Part shown: positions 11,441 to 23,329 of the stretch, piece after piece | Layout of the letters: every line of letters begins with the position of its first letter | How positions within the stretch are numbered: position 1 is the stretch's first letter | NCBI GenBank assembly: GCA_933207985.1 | Contig: OW240917.1 | Coordinates: 106,499,475 to 106,563,474, forward strand | Reading direction: 5' to 3' | Origin: Pelobates cultripes | Taxonomy: Eukaryota > Chordata > Amphibia > Anura > Pelobatidae | Length of the DNA stretch: 64,000 nt | Made by a program: the position numbers and the translations under genes | Notes under the pieces: generated by a model | The model's input: only the letters and a program-made list of their open reading frames with translations | Told to the model about the DNA's origin: nothing | Database searches by the model: none

Positions 11441-12769
11441 TCTATCCTTTTTTGTTTTTATTTTTTCACCATATAGATGTGACCACAGGGTGGGGGTTAT
11501 GGACTACGATTCTAGATTATGGTCACATTAGCTGGTAGTGGCTCTGGATGGTAGCAGCAGATGGATAGTGTAGAATCTCTTTTTTATTCACAGGATCAGT
11601 AGAGAGTGTTAGAGAGATCTATTCAATACAGACAGCAGTTACAAGCCGGATTTCTGTAGGCTATTACTGCACATACTGTTGCCACAGATTTGTCTCAAAC
11701 AGAGGATACACCTTGTATCGGTTTATGTATTTCAAGTTACTATTATACCGATACTGTAACAATATCTAGACCTCTTGTTGACAATCTGTTAGACACAGTT
11801 ATATTCCGCTGTATTTTGTCTAAGAATACACTGGTGTACAGTGTTTTTTTTCCACTCTCTATCTCTGATCCTGCTTTTTAGAGATCACTTATCTACACTG
11901 AGGATATTTTTCCTCCTGATAGGCTGCTTTAGAGACCTATTTGAACGATAGGTCTCCACCTTTCCAGCCCTACCAACTCTATTTCTAGATAGAGTCCATT
12001 CCTCCTTATGTTTAGGTTTATTTTTCTAGCCATTATGGTGTGTTTAGTTTAATTTAGACTTTTTCTCTTTCTCGTTTTTTCTGGGATCATACTTCTCCAG
12101 TAGATACCTCAATAAAGTTATTTTAAGGACTTCATTACTTTAGACAGCATATCCTTGCAGTACTTTTTCTGTACAGTGCTCCTGTTGCTATGTTAGCTCA
12201 GGACCACTGATTCTTTTACTATTACATTGTCTGCCTACCTTTAAGTCATCTGAAATAATTACCCCTAAATCCCTTTCCTCAGATGTTGAGGTTTGGACTC
12301 TATCAAATATTCTGTACTCTGCCCTTGGGTTTTTATATCCAAGATGCATTATCTTGCACTTATCCACATTAAATGTCAGCTGCCATAACTCATTTTGACC
12401 ATTTTTCTAGTTTACATAAATCATTTGCCATTTGGCTTTTCCCTCCTAGAACATCAACCATGTTACATATCTTAGTATCACCAGCAAAAAGACATAAGAC
12501 CTTCTGCAATATCACTCATAAAAATATTAGAGAGAATGGGTCCAAGTACAGATCCCTGATGATCCCACTGGTGACAAGACCATGCTTTCAATATACTGGA
12601 TTAAATACAACCGTCTGTTGCCTGTCACTCACCCACTGCTTACACATTCAACAATATTGGAATCCAAACATAAAGATTGCAATTTATTGATAAGCCTTCT
12701 ATGTGTCAAAAACCTTACTGAAATCTAGATAAGCAATGTCTACTGCACCACCCTGATCTATTATTTTAG

Positions 12770-13024
12770 TTACCCAATCAAAAAAATCAATAAGATTAGT
12801 TTGCATGATCTTCCTGAAGTAAACCCATGTTGTCTCTGATCTTGAAATCCATGTGATTTTAGATGTTCAACAATCCTATCCTTTAACATGGTTTCCATTA
12901 CTTTCACCACTGCTGAAGTAAGGCTTACTGGCCTATAGTTGTCCGACTCTTCCCTACTACCTTTCTTGTGAATGGGCACAACATTCGTTAACTTCCAATC
13001 TTCTGGGACTACTCCTGTTAACAA
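12770..13024 (-). pseudogene. CR1 reverse transcriptase, N-terminal part
   Basis: Contains PEDWKLTNVVPIHKKG and NYRPVSLTS, the first conserved blocks of CR1-type reverse transcriptases, then HGFTSGRSC. The frame ends at a frameshift and the rest of the domain continues broken toward 12230. The C-terminus is at 7330-7600, beyond the Penelope insertion. Confidence 0.85.
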
Positions 13025-13694
13025 TTACTGGTTAAATAAATCTGTTAATGGTTTTGCTAGTACACCACTAAGCTCTTTTAATAACTTTTGGTGAATTCCA
13101 TCAGGCCCCATTGACTTATTTATCTTTACTTTTGACAGTTGAAATATAACCTCTTCCTCTGTAAACTCAGATTTGAGATAGGGGCATAAGAGCCAAAGCA
13201 AGAGTGTAAGGAGAGTAACAAGGTGTAGCAGGGTTTAAGAAGAGGAAATATCAATGGAATGAATGGGACAGAGGGAGGTGAGTAGTGGCTTAAATAGAGG
13301 ACCATGCCCCTCCCACAACTGCAGGCCAAGCCTTCGGATGTAACAAATGACTCATTTGTCCTTTTTCCTAACTGTGGTCCCTTTCCTTAATTTTCATCTG
13401 TAAATACTGAACAAAAATATTAATTGAGGCAGTCTGCTTGAACTTTATCCTCTTCTACATACCTTCCTTCTTTTGTTTTTAATCTAACTAATCCTTGTTT
13501 TACTTTACTTTTCTCATTTAAGTATCTAAAAAATGTTTTGTTCCCCTTTTTTTACTGACTGTGCTATTTTCTCTTCTGTGTGTGATTTGGAAGCTCTTAT
13601 AACTTGCTTAACCTCTTTCTGCATAATCTTATAGATCTTTTATTTTTCTCACTCTGAGTTTTTATATAATTAATAAATGCTAACTTTTAGATTT

Positions 13695-14138
13695 TTACGA
13701 TTTTGGCCACATCTGCGGAGTACCGCAGTGGCTTTTTAAATTTTTTGCTTTTACTGACAAGCCTAATGCAATTTTTTTATTTTTAAATAATCTCATTTTT
13801 CTTGGACTCCATTTAAACTGCTCCAGTCTGATAATGACTCCTTTACACATAGAGTCTGTTTTTCTAAAGTCTAAAACTTTTGTTTTTGTGTGGTGTGACT
13901 CAGTCACTGTTCTTATATTATTACTGGATCCTAAACTTTCACCTACGGTAATATCGGATGCCAAATCTTCATTTGTTATCACTAAATCTAGAATGGCCTC
14001 TTTACGAGTTGGCTTTTCAACTACTTGTTTTAGAAACAATCCCAGTTGGTAGTTTAGAATGTGTGCTATTTTGGTTTTCCAGTTCACATGAGGAAGATTA
14101 AAGTCACCCATGATGATAACTTCCCCCTTCATTGTCAT
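13695..14138 (-). pseudogene. CR1 AP endonuclease domain, C-terminal part
   Basis: The frame includes VIIMGDFNLPHVNW, in which GDFN is the endonuclease motif with the catalytic Asp and Asn, and later LDLVITN. The family enzyme nicks target DNA for reverse transcription. The N-terminal half lies at about 14140-14520 in other frames and is too decayed to read as one protein. Confidence 0.75.
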
Positions 14139-14637
14139 TTTAGCTATTCCCTCAACTAGTAGATTATTTAACTCTTCTATTTATCCTGGGGGCCTATAAA
14201 TCACACCTACATGAGTTAGTGTGATTACCAAATTCTAACATAACCCAAACGGACTCTATGTTCACCTCACTAACTTTTATTAGGCCAGATTTTATGCTAT
14301 CCTTCACATACAGGGCCAACCCTCCCCCTTCCTTGCCTTCCCTGTCTTTTCTATATAAAGAGTACCCTGTTATTGCTATATCCCAGTCATTTTCTCAATA
14401 AACCATGTCTCAGTAACAGTGACTAAATCTACATTATCAGTTGCCATTATTGCCACTAGTTCATGGATCTTATTCCCTAAACTGCGAGCATTTGAGTCTA
14501 AGCTTATAATTTTTTAACACACTTGCTACAGGCACCTTCTCTGTCCTTGTTTTGGGGGGCAATTGGATTGGTGTTTTATCATCCTTTTGCCCCCCCCCTC
14601 CTAGTTTAAGTACATCCTAGCAAAACCTCTGAACTGC

Positions 14638-15054
14638 TCACTGAGAACATTTGTTCCCTTTTGAGAAAGATGCAACCATCTTTTTTGTACAGTTTATTTC
14701 CATTCCAAACAGAGCTACCATGAGAAATGAAGCCAAATCATTGCTCCCGACACCATGCACCAAGCCACAAGTTAAAGTCCGCCTCCGCCTATCATTCTGA
14801 GTGTTATGCACAGGCAGAACTTCAGAGAATGACAGTGTGGAAGCAACCTGCCGTATATCATTGGCAAGAACACAAAAAACTTCCTTTACCTCTGAAACCT
14901 CATTGCAAGCCAAGTCATTTGTCCCTAGATGGACAAGTACATCAAATTCCCCTTCCTGCTTTGCTCGCTTAACGATATTACAAATACATCTCCTGTCTCT
15001 GTGGGCAGTAGCTCCAGGAAGACATCTCACAAGGCCACTATTGTCCAGCTCCAC
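14638..15054 (-). pseudogene. CR1 ORF1 esterase domain, broken
   Basis: The minus frame contains CLPGATA and VLVHLGTNDLA. The GxND block is typical of the SGNH-hydrolase (esterase) domain in CR1 ORF1. After about residue 90 the match fades, which suggests a frameshift. In the family this protein binds element RNA and may act on lipids. The fragment lacks the N-terminal zinc-finger region, so the element is 5'-truncated near 15054. Confidence 0.7.
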
Positions 15055-15640
15055 ACTTCTTATGATAGAATTTGTAATGAGTGAGGAAGAAAGACCATCT
15101 AGCCAAGCGGGTTGTCAATCTTTTAGCCTCTTCTAGATAAGACAGATTTTTGTGGTCTGTTAATATGTTAATATGATCCGTAGAGCCTTAAAATATATAT
15201 CTCCATTCTTTTAATAATGGCTAATATTTCTCTGTTTCTTATATAATAATTTGGTTCAGCTTGTAATAGTTTTTAGAATAAAACTCGCACGAATGTAAGG
15301 GTTTGTCAGGAGACTCACACTACAATAAAACAGCTCCTACTCCTATTTCAGAAGTATCCACTTCTAATACAAAAGTAAGCAAAGGATCTAGATGTCTGGG
15401 GATATTAGAAGAAGGAAAAGCAAACTTTAATTTCTTAAAAGTATACGGTGACCAAACATGTTAATTGAAACCTTTTTTTGGTTAAGTGGTTAATGGGGGC
15501 ATTCACAGAAAAAAAGTCTTTGATAAATTTTCTGTAAAAAAAAAAAAAAAAAAAAAGCACTGAATAGGTTTCAATCCTTGAAACAGGCAATCTAAACAGC
15601 TAATCTCTTAGGATCCCTATATGTGGCATTTGAAGGGTTA
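15055..15640 (-). mobile_element. Ty3-type LTR retrotransposon fragment (end of RT, RNase H)
   Basis: Minus-strand translation in shifting frames gives FYRKFIKDF, then LEVDTSEIGVGAVL with the RNase H Asp, and TDHKNLSYLEEAKRL. These are Ty3/gypsy landmarks. Stops and frameshifts occur throughout, and a poly-T run sits near 15537-15556. The domain continues at 6850-7077 across the CR1 insertion. No LTR was found at either side. Confidence 0.75.
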
Positions 15641-15980
15641 TTTGCAAAGTAGTAACCCTCATATGTCTTCTGCAAATAAGTCAACCTCCTATGATTGATA
15701 GCAGAGCTGTAGTAGCTATTATACAATGTGCATCACTAGGTGCTATTCTTGATCTTTCTACAAAGCACTTCCTTTATGAGAGGTTACTAGTGGGCAGGTG
15801 GGAAGTTATCTCTTATACTTCCTGTCCCTTTTAAAACACAGATTGTTGAGGAGATGAAACAGCACTAAGTTTTACACCCACTAAACCTATTCCTGCACTC
15901 ATGCTATGAAACACAGAGGGTGACTGGACTATAGAGGACACTAGACATGGCTCCTTGTACTTATCTCCCCACCAGCCAAC
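15641..15980. other. Unassigned intron sequence
   Basis: Possibly more degraded Ty3-type sequence near 15641. I see no coding region or repeat ends in the remainder. Confidence 0.3.
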
Positions 15981-15984
15981 TTAA

Positions 15985-16095
15985 AGGGACACTATAGTCA
16001 CCTGAACAACTTTAGCAGTGAAATTGCAGGGGGATGATCTATACAGTAAAACTGCTTTATTTAGCTAAAGTAATTTAGGTGACTATAGTGTTCCT
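15985..16095. mobile_element. 111-bp TTAA MITE
   Basis: TTAA at 15981-15984 and 16096-16099 brackets inverted ends AGGGACACTATAGTCACCT and AGGTGACTATAGTGTTCCT. TTAA duplications and internal deletion fit a piggyBac-mobilised MITE. The same terminal motif recurs at 49073. Confidence 0.8.
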
Positions 16096-16132
16096 TTAAG
16101 AAAGAACATGGCACATTATAAGCTAAAAGGAC

Positions 16133-16194
16133 AGGACCACTACAGTCAGACTACTTCATTTAGAGGAAGTGCTCTGGGTTCCTGTAGTGGTCCT
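16133..16194. repeat. Short hairpin repeat
   Basis: AGGACCACTACAG faces CTGTAGTGGTCCT about 60 bp apart. It resembles the ends of the MITE at 49976-50456, although no TTAA flanks remain. Probably a deleted MITE. Confidence 0.55.
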
Positions 16195-16202
16195 TTACAA
16201 AC

Positions 16203-16887
16203 ATGTATACTATAGTGTACAAAATTGGCGTTCAAATTAGTTTTTTGAATTTTTCACACACAAACAAATATTAACGCTAACGTTGGCCAGTGTTTATGAC
16301 TAAGTGTCTACTAAAAAAGACTGGACATACCCCTTTTGCAATACCTTGGGTTGTCTACTATTGCAAATGGTATGTCATCACGGGGTTAATTCTCATTCCT
16401 GGGCTACCATACGATTTTAAACGCAACGTAACCAATCTGGCGAATTTCAACGTGAAAAAAATGAAAAAAGTTACATGCTATATTTGACCTTGTAACTTCT
16501 CAAAACACCATAAAACCTGTACATAGGGGGTACTGCTTTACACGTGAGACATCACTGAATACAAATATGTGTATTTTATTGCAGTAAAAGCAAACCGTAC
16601 TATGACATTCACAGTTAAAATGTTGTGCAGAACTAAAAAAATAAAAAAAATTCTTAATTTCTCAAATTTTTTTTATATTTTATTCATATTAAATTATGTT
16701 TCAAAGCTAAATGTTTGATGTTAAATGAAAGCCCTATTTTTTCTGAATAAAATGATATATAATAAGTGTGGGTGCACTTAATTTGAAAGAGGTGAATTGC
16801 AGTTGAACAGACATATAGTCAAATTCCAAGTTTTGTTTACGTTTTATTTTGATCAAAACGTGTACATTTGGCTCAGTCCTTAAGGGG
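16203..16887 (-). mobile_element. piggyBac-related non-autonomous element, one end
   Basis: The right end reads GTCCTTAAGGGG followed by TTAA at 16888-16891, the same terminus as the full element at 39236-46655. Internal sequence (GTAGACAACCC-like, reversed, near 16345) is a single, unamplified relative of the 394-bp tandem unit in that element. It also matches 57500-58320 in reverse. The left end is unclear. Confidence 0.6.
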
Positions 16888-16891
16888 TTAA

Positions 16892-17539
16892 TATTATGAT
16901 AAATCGCAAATTGTATTCCGTTTCAATCCAAAGCTAAATATTTATCTAGATGATGGAAAAACTTCAAACAACCTATAAAATAAAATTGAAAAAACACTGA
17001 GAACGTAACATCTGCAAATTAACACCAAACACATGTTAAATGGAACTCAGTGATAACAGTGAGAAACTCTTACTATAACTCTCAAACTGAACCGTAAATA
17101 CAGCTTGTTTAAAACTATTTAGTGTCTTAACAAATTGTAATATAGCAGAGAGAGAGCAGAAAATGAGGATTAATGAATTTTCAAAAGCAACGTATCCCAG
17201 ATGAACGAAGGCAAATCAAATACAGTGAAAAATCCCAATCTGGAAAGTGTCCATTTATTGGGACAGAAAATGGAGCAGAAGGATTTCTCTGTCTCCATTT
17301 TTCAGGTACCTGGGAGCTCACACAATCTCTTTTCTTTCTCAGAGTGTGCTACTTAGAAAACAGGCTGTCCATCTGTCCTGCCATCCATTCACGTATCTAT
17401 CAATCCATCCACCCATTCATGTATCCATCCATCCACCTATAAATATCAGCCTCTGATTCTCATTCAATGGTAAATAACTGGTTTACACTAATTGTCAGTA
17501 TCTTTATTTTAGGGAATACTTTTTGGAATATTTATATAC
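16892..17539. other. RXFP1 intron, helix 7 side
   Basis: No gene. A degenerate ATCC-type low-complexity stretch lies at about 17365-17440. The remainder is unassigned. Confidence 0.5.
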
Positions 17540-17758
17540 CTGGAATTTCTACTTGAAGCAAGGATAGAAGTTTCAAGATGAAAATCGGAATCCAACATAG
17601 AGCATCCGTGAAGACAATGAAGAAGAACCGTTTTGCCAGCGTCATTTCTTTTTTGATATGATTATGTATTTCCGTTGCCATTATGGCAGTTCGGTGAATA
17701 CTATAAAACATACTGCTGTATGAAAATACAATGATAATAAAAGCTGCCAAGTTCACTC
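17540..17758 (-). CDS. RXFP1: RXFP1 exon: helices 5 and 6
   Basis: 219 bp, acceptor CAACAG before 17758 and donor GTATAT after 17540. It encodes [14 protein letters not shown] (helix 5), intracellular loop 3 with [11 protein letters not shown], and helix 6 with DALCWIPIF, then VEIPG. Both ends are phase 1, so the reading frame joins the neighbouring exons exactly. Confidence 0.96.
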
Positions 17759-18720
17759 CTGTTGGAATAATTTTGAGAAAAAAAGTTTAAGGATCCATAT
17801 ATTAAAAAAACATAAAACTGGCCACAAATGGTGGGCAGATACTTGTAGAATGTACATATTTCACAAAGTGTAGACCATATGTAGGATAGGAGTTACTATT
17901 CTTCTATTTACTGTACAAGGACTTCAAAGAGTGGGATATAAACTGCTCTAACAATATAGACAATCACTAACATTTTTCAAAATTGTCCTGCTTTAATCAT
18001 TTTTAGTAAACTTACCCCTAAATAATGTGACAGATTTAATAGATGTTCATCACATGAACATGTGAAGGATATTAATAAAATGCTTCCTTTAATTAAGAGA
18101 CCCATGCCAGACAAAATGTCTGGATGGTTACAATAATAAGGCTAAGAATTCTTAAATCTTTATTTAGGAGACAAAAACTTCATGAAAGACCAAACATACA
18201 TGAAACCCAGAAAATACACACCTAAAGTGAATCTCTTTTTTTAGTTTTTTAGAACTTGGTTTCAGATTGTTTTAGTTTATCTCCTAATTATCTGTCTAAG
18301 GCTTTGATTAATTACTGAATGCACTCTCTAGTGCCCTTTTGTTCTAACTTGTTTCCTATATTAGTCTCATATCATATAAGAGTTATTTATTAAAGTGAAA
18401 ATTGCTGGGAATTCAAAGTTAATTTCAAAAAAGGACATGGAATGAAATGGAAAGTAACGGAAATGAAATAAATTTATCCTTGTTAGAGTTAAAAATACCC
18501 CATTTTTCCCTTATATAATTGATTTTAAATAAACTATGCACTATTTTCTCGAGGGATGATGTTTGTTCATTCTAAAGAATACACAAATAATGACCATTAT
18601 TTTTATAAAAAGAAAGAGGATCTAGATTTGAAAAAGCAAAAGATATATGGGGATAAAATGGATTAATATACAATTATAAAAGAACTTGACTCCTTTATAT
18701 TGGCTATTTAGCATCCTTAC
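17759..18720. other. RXFP1 intron
   Basis: AT-rich intron with no mobile element or gene that I recognise. Confidence 0.6.
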
Positions 18721-19131
18721 CTAGAAATATAATGACTGAGTATATCTGGGCTGCGGTACTTTCTGGTTTCTCAGAATGAAGTGGAAAGCAGACCCCGTTA
18801 GTTCCATAATAGTTGTGAAAAAAAGTTTGGTTACTTAATGGTATGAAGGCAATAACAAACCCAATAATCCATATGAGTACCAGCATAGTAACTGTTCGTA
18901 ATTTACCAGGCTTCAGACATCGGAAAGGGTACACTATGCAGATGTATTTTTCCAAAGTTAAATACGTAAGAAGCAACACAGATACTTCAGTGGACAAAAT
19001 AGCTAATGATCCCACCAGACGGCATTGCATGCTGTCCATCCAAGCTTGAGCATTTTCGTTGTATTCCCCACGATATTTAAGATCATAATATCCAATGACA
19101 AATAGGTAAACTCCCATTAAACAGTCGGCAC
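18721..19131 (-). CDS. RXFP1: RXFP1 exon: helices 2 to 4 and extracellular loop 2
   Basis: 411 bp, acceptor TTTTAG and donor GTAAGG. It starts by completing a Cys codon (ADCLMGVYLFVIG, helix 2), then GEYNENAQAWM, helix 3 with STEVSVLLLTYLTLEKY, helix 4 with WIIGFVIAFIPLSN, and loop 2 with YYGTNGVCFPLHSE, whose Cys forms the conserved disulphide. It ends in IFLG at the start of helix 5. No lesion. Confidence 0.97.
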
Positions 19132-19809
19132 CTAAAATATAAACAATCTCATGTCATTTCCTTTAAGTAATGTCTAAAAATTAGAAATACATTTACTCAT
19201 TAAGATAATATGTAATTATTACTGATTTGCTATCGGTGTGCTATTTTAGTTATTTTATGTTTACCACTATTTAATGTGATCAGAAATATGAAATCATATT
19301 ATTTCTCATGTAACTGCAGAACGCCTTAAAACATTTTTTAGAACCCTTTGCTTAAAATATTACACCCTTTTAAAATGAGTATTATATTTTTGGTTAGAAT
19401 AAACTATTATACATGCATTTTTTTTTTATTGATGCTCTCATTTCCTAACCTGTTCCTCTGGCACTTGATATTGTGCTCGACCAGTTATTGCTGCCTATAA
19501 AACGGTACCTGTCATGACGAATACAACTTAAAGACACATGACAAATATTCCGTCAGGATTCCCTTTTATTCCAGAAGTTGTGTCCTTTAGGGGTTAAACG
19601 ATAGAGAATAAAAATTCCAACTATACATTGGGCCAGCAGAATTGATAGCAAATTTCAAGATTTCTTTAAAAGCAGAGGTTAAGCTGTTTTCACTTGTTAT
19701 GGGAAGCAAGTCTGTGCTTCCGAATCAGGATATGCAGGACACACAGCAACTGTAATACCCACTGAAAATATGATTGATGCTCTCAGCAGGAGACATGGGT
19801 AATGGAAAT
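19132..19809. other. RXFP1 intron up to the DIRS element
   Basis: No gene. A CCTTTAGGGGTTAAAC string near 19582 resembles a decayed TTAA-element end; nothing else was recognised. Confidence 0.4.
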
Positions 19810-19849
19810 AAATTCCCAGATTTTACTATTAACATGACGTAAAGTCATG

Positions 19850-20036
19850 ATTTTATTAAAGACACGGAGGCGAGTATTATGCATAACTCTTTCTTTATTT
19901 CCTCAGCAGCAAAGATAGAGGAATGTAAATATTGTCAAAATGAAAGAAAAAACTGTATAGATACACAGGCAACCAATCACATAACAGAGGAAGTGACTAT
20001 ATAAGGCCTGTGTCTCCCACAATCCCCCTCTTTCTT
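19850..20036. repeat. DIRS inverted terminal repeat, left (3' end of element)
   Basis: 187 bp, the reverse complement of 25329-25515 with one mismatch seen (near 20026). Forty further bases at 19810-19849 lie outside it and recur, inverted, only in the internal complementary region. Confidence 0.92.
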
Positions 20037-20393
20037 GCGAAAACCGAAGACCAGGTAAGAAGAACGAAATCCAACTTGTCCAGAACAGGAAACGGCAACG
20101 AACCGATAACGTCAAGCTAAAAGAGAGAGAGAAATATGGTAATAACTAAACTCCAAACTGTAGACTTACCAAACAAACCGTTGGTCATTCAATGCTAGAA
20201 AAAAACGGAATCAAAACAAACTGTTGATAATTCAATGATAGCAACGGAAACCTGAAAGACATAAAAATATATCATTAATATAATATGTGAACGACATACA
20301 CAAATCTCATCGAAAAAACAGACCGAAATGAAAACATACCTGAAGATTCCAATAGCATCTCATCCCTATACCCACATCAGGAGGGTGGGAGGA
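20037..20393. other. DIRS 3' non-coding region
   Basis: Between the left terminal repeat and the internal complementary region. No reading frame is supported. The layout, with non-coding sequence next to the recombinase end, is usual for DIRS. Confidence 0.6.
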
Positions 20394-20491
20394 ATAATAC
20401 TCGCCTCCGTGTCTTTAATAAAATCATGACTTTACGTCATGTTAATAGTAAAATCTGGGAATTTTATTAAAGACACGGAGGCTCATATTAT
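20394..20491. repeat. DIRS internal complementary region
   Basis: 20394-20462 is the reverse complement of the element's left extremity (19810-19877), including the 40 bases that lie outside the terminal repeat. 20461-20491 matches the other extremity, including GCTCATATTAT, the complement of 25516-25527. The two ends thus meet here as in the circle-junction template of DIRS1. It immediately follows the recombinase stop. Confidence 0.85.
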
Positions 20492-20497
20492 GCAAGT

Positions 20498-21483
20498 TCA
20501 AAGTTGTGCCATCACCTGAGATGCGATATGTTCAATAGGTCTGAAATAGAAGTCGCGGAAGGTCGATTCTCTACACCAGTCCGCTGCACGCATGATGTCC
20601 TCCAGCCGACTGCGGATGCCTTCGAAGCCATAGCACCCCGAACAGAGTGAGGCGTAAAGACAGAAGTGTCTATACCCGCTGAAGATAAAAGCCAACGTAC
20701 CCAACGTGCCAGAGTCGGAGTCGAGACAGGCCGATGAGGCGCTTTAAAAGACACGAATAAAGGATGTAGATCCAAGGAACGAAGAGATTGCGTAGCGTCC
20801 AGATAAGCCTTCGGACATTCGACTGGACATAATGCCGGACAGTCCGGGAACCTAGGATAAACAAACGACTTGGATGCCGATTTAGTCCTCCTGGATATGT
20901 TAAAAGCAACACCTTCCGGGGTAAAAGCAATGGCGTCCCAATCAAGAGCTCTAACATCAGACACCCTCTTACACGAAATCAAACAGAGTAGCATCACTAG
21001 TTTGGTGGACAATTGCTTGAGGTTCAGTCCGTGGTTAGGATACCATGACGAGAGGAACTGTAACATGACGTTGACGTCCCAGAAGACAGAGAAACGGGAT
21101 CTAGGAGGACGAGCAAGGCGGATACCCTTGAGAAGACGACACACAAAAGGATGTCTGCCGACTGGCGAACCATCCAAACCACTATGTCCGGCTGAAATCG
21201 CCGAGCGGAAAAGATTGATGGTGCGGTACGCCTTGCCCGCATCAAACAGTGCCGTGAGGAACTCCAGGATCAGATGGAGAGGGGCAGATACGGGATCCAT
21301 TGCCCGTTCCATGCACCAATTAGACCATGAACCCCATGAAGCGCGGTAAGCTGATCTCGTACCGGGAGCCCAGGCGTTATAGAGGAGCAGGAGAGTTGAT
21401 CGCGGAACGTTCGGGACAGTCCAGGTTCCCCTGAAAGGAGCCACGCCACTAGCGGCAATTGCCGTTGTAGCACCAGACCATGA
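20498..21483 (-). pseudogene. DIRS tyrosine recombinase, frameshifted near its end
   Basis: The main frame (shared with 20512-21807) shows a core-binding part (NAWAPGTRSAYRASW), then the catalytic domain: Arg box CKRVSDVRALDWDA and HSVRGAMASKA (HxxR). Near 20607 the frame shifts by one base. The alternative frame supplies RLEDIMRAADW, the catalytic Tyr in FRDFYFRP and the end at 20498. All key residues thus exist but in two frames. In the family it joins the circular DNA copy to the genome. Confidence 0.88.
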
Positions 21484-23329
21484 GAGTTCCCGTCCGGATC
21501 CAGAAGGAGATCCTGGAAGCTCGGAATCACCCGGGGGTAGTCTATTGACAACTCTAACAGACGTGGGAACCATGGTCGAGATCTCCACAGAGGAGTGATC
21601 AAAGTCAGGCAACAATCGTGATGAACCAACTTCGAGAGCGTTCGGGCGATCATGTTGAATGGTGGAAACGCATAAAGGCAGCCCTGTGGCCATTCCTGGA
21701 GAAAGGCGTCCGTCGCCACTGCCGCCGGGTCTGGCCTCCAACTGTAAAATTCTGGTAGCTGGGTGTTCAGACGGGACGCGAACAGATCCATCCTGAACCG
21801 GCCCCATAGTCTGTCAGGCTTTGGAATACCGAAACGTGCAAGTACCAGTCTCCCGAGTCTCTCAAATGTCTGGAATTCCAATCCGCGTCCGAATTGTCCA
21901 GTTCCGGAATGTGCTCCGCTGTCACGGAGACATTGTTGTAAAGGCAAAACTGCCAAAAATCTTTCGCCAACAGGGCTAACATCCTGGACTTGGTGCCCCC
22001 GAGGCGGTTGATATAGCGCACTGCTGACACGTTGTCCATCTTGAGGAGAACACAGCAGTTCGCCCGTCCTGGGGTAAGACTGCGAATCGCAAATGCCCCT
22101 GCTAAGAGTTCCAGACAGTTGATGTGCAGGGATCTCTCTATCTCGGACCATCTGCCTCCTGTGGAAACGTTGCCACAGCGAGCACCCCAGCCGTGTAAGC
22201 TGGCATCTGACTCTATTACCACGTCCGGGACGGAACCGAAGATGGCTCTCCCGTTCCAGGCCTCCATGTGAGCCAACCACCATACCAGTTCGTCCCTGGA
22301 TTCCTCGTCCAATTGTACCCGAGATTCGTAGGAACGACCCGACCGGAGGTGCGAACCCTTGAGCCTTTGGAGGGCACGGTAATGTAGTAGGCCCGGGAAT
22401 ATCGCCTGAATGGAGGCCGCAAGGAGGCCGATAATACGCGCCAACTGTCTGACGGACAGATCCGGTGTCCGAAGAGCCCTTTGCAGCTCCTTTTGGATGG
22501 CCTTCACCTTCGAATCCGGTAGGTACAGAAATTGGCAGATGGAATCCACCTGGAAACCTAAGAATTCCATCGACTGTGCGGGGTCTAGGACCGATTTGTC
22601 CCAGTTGATCAGGAAACCCAGGTTTCGGAGCAGATCGACCGCCCATTCCAAATGCATTAGAAGATGGTCTCTGGACTGAGACATGATTAAAATGTCGTCC
22701 AGGTAAATAATCAAACGTACCCCACGGGTACGAAGGAACTCCATCACAGGCTTCATGATCTTGGTGAAACACCAAGGAGCCGAGGAAAGGCCGAATGGCA
22801 GACAGGTAAAGCGCCATCGCCTCCCGTGCCAGGTGAAGTGTAAGTAGTCCCTGCATTCCACCGCTATCGGGACCATGAAATACGCGTCCTTCAGGTCCAA
22901 CTTGGCCAGCCAGTCTGACTGCCGAAGGAGGTCTCTGAGGCAGTGTATACCTTCCATCTGAAAATGTTGGTACCGGAGGAATGCGTTGAGAGGACGGAGG
23001 TTTATCACTGGACGGACCCCGCCCCCTTTCTTCGGTACCAGAAAGAGATTGCTCGTAAAGCCCAGAGAGGCGAACGGCAACTCCTCTATGGCGCCTTTTG
23101 ACAGCATCTCCTCGACTTCCGCGGAGATCATCTTGTCCTGCTCTGGCGGAAGAGACAATTCCCTGGGGACATGAAATTGGACAGGCAGAGAAACAAACTC
23201 CAGGCGATAACCCTTTACACATTGTAGGACCCAAGTGTCTGAAGTAATACATGCCCACCCCCGGTGGAACAGAGCCAGCCTTCCCGCTACCCGCACCTGA
23301 GCGAAAGGGGAAGAAAGGGTACTCACCAT
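21400..23329 (-). pseudogene. DIRS reverse transcriptase and RNase H, frameshifted
   Basis: From a Met at 23329 in a frame open from 23479. Landmarks, numbered from 23479: LVPKKGGGVRPVINLRPLN at about 148-165, LAKLDLKDAYF at 191-201, LPFGLSSAP at 227-235, YLDD at 259-262, and RNase H with ESDASLHGWGA, Asp at 425. Near 21840 the coding sequence moves to another frame, with MDLFASRLNTQLPEFYSW and AFPPFNMIARTL, and continues to about 21400. The join is a single frameshift. It copies the element RNA. Confidence 0.9.

Larger units (their letters stand above)
7707..12218 (+). mobile_element. Penelope-like retroelement with GIY-YIG endonuclease
   Basis: A 4512-bp element flanked by CTATTACATTG at 7696-7706 and 12219-12229. 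Joining the flanks restores the CR1 sequence it interrupted, so the boundaries are firm. It carries one long reverse transcriptase / GIY-YIG reading frame, a 1.7-kb 3' region with a hammerhead-like motif at 11396-11440, and an AATAAA at about 12110 near the 3' end. Penelope elements use the GIY-YIG enzyme for target-primed reverse transcription. The reading frame is damaged at one visible place, so the copy looks fairly young. The C-terminal zinc-like cysteines plus GIY-YIG suggest the Neptune-type branch; that placement is inference. Confidence 0.9.
12230..15054 (-). mobile_element. CR1 LINE, 5' part
   Basis: Minus-strand CR1 element, continuous with 7078-7695 apart from the Penelope insertion. 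Reading from 15054 downward, it shows an ORF1 esterase piece, an AP endonuclease piece and the start of the reverse transcriptase. Many frameshifts and stops break it, so it is dead. About 170 bp at 13172-13342 look foreign: they split a stretch that otherwise reads as one CR1 segment, with ACTCA on both sides. Confidence 0.85.

Noticed and set aside
13126..13329. Minus-strand 67-codon frame
   Set aside because: It spans the foreign segment inside CR1 and has no recognisable feature.
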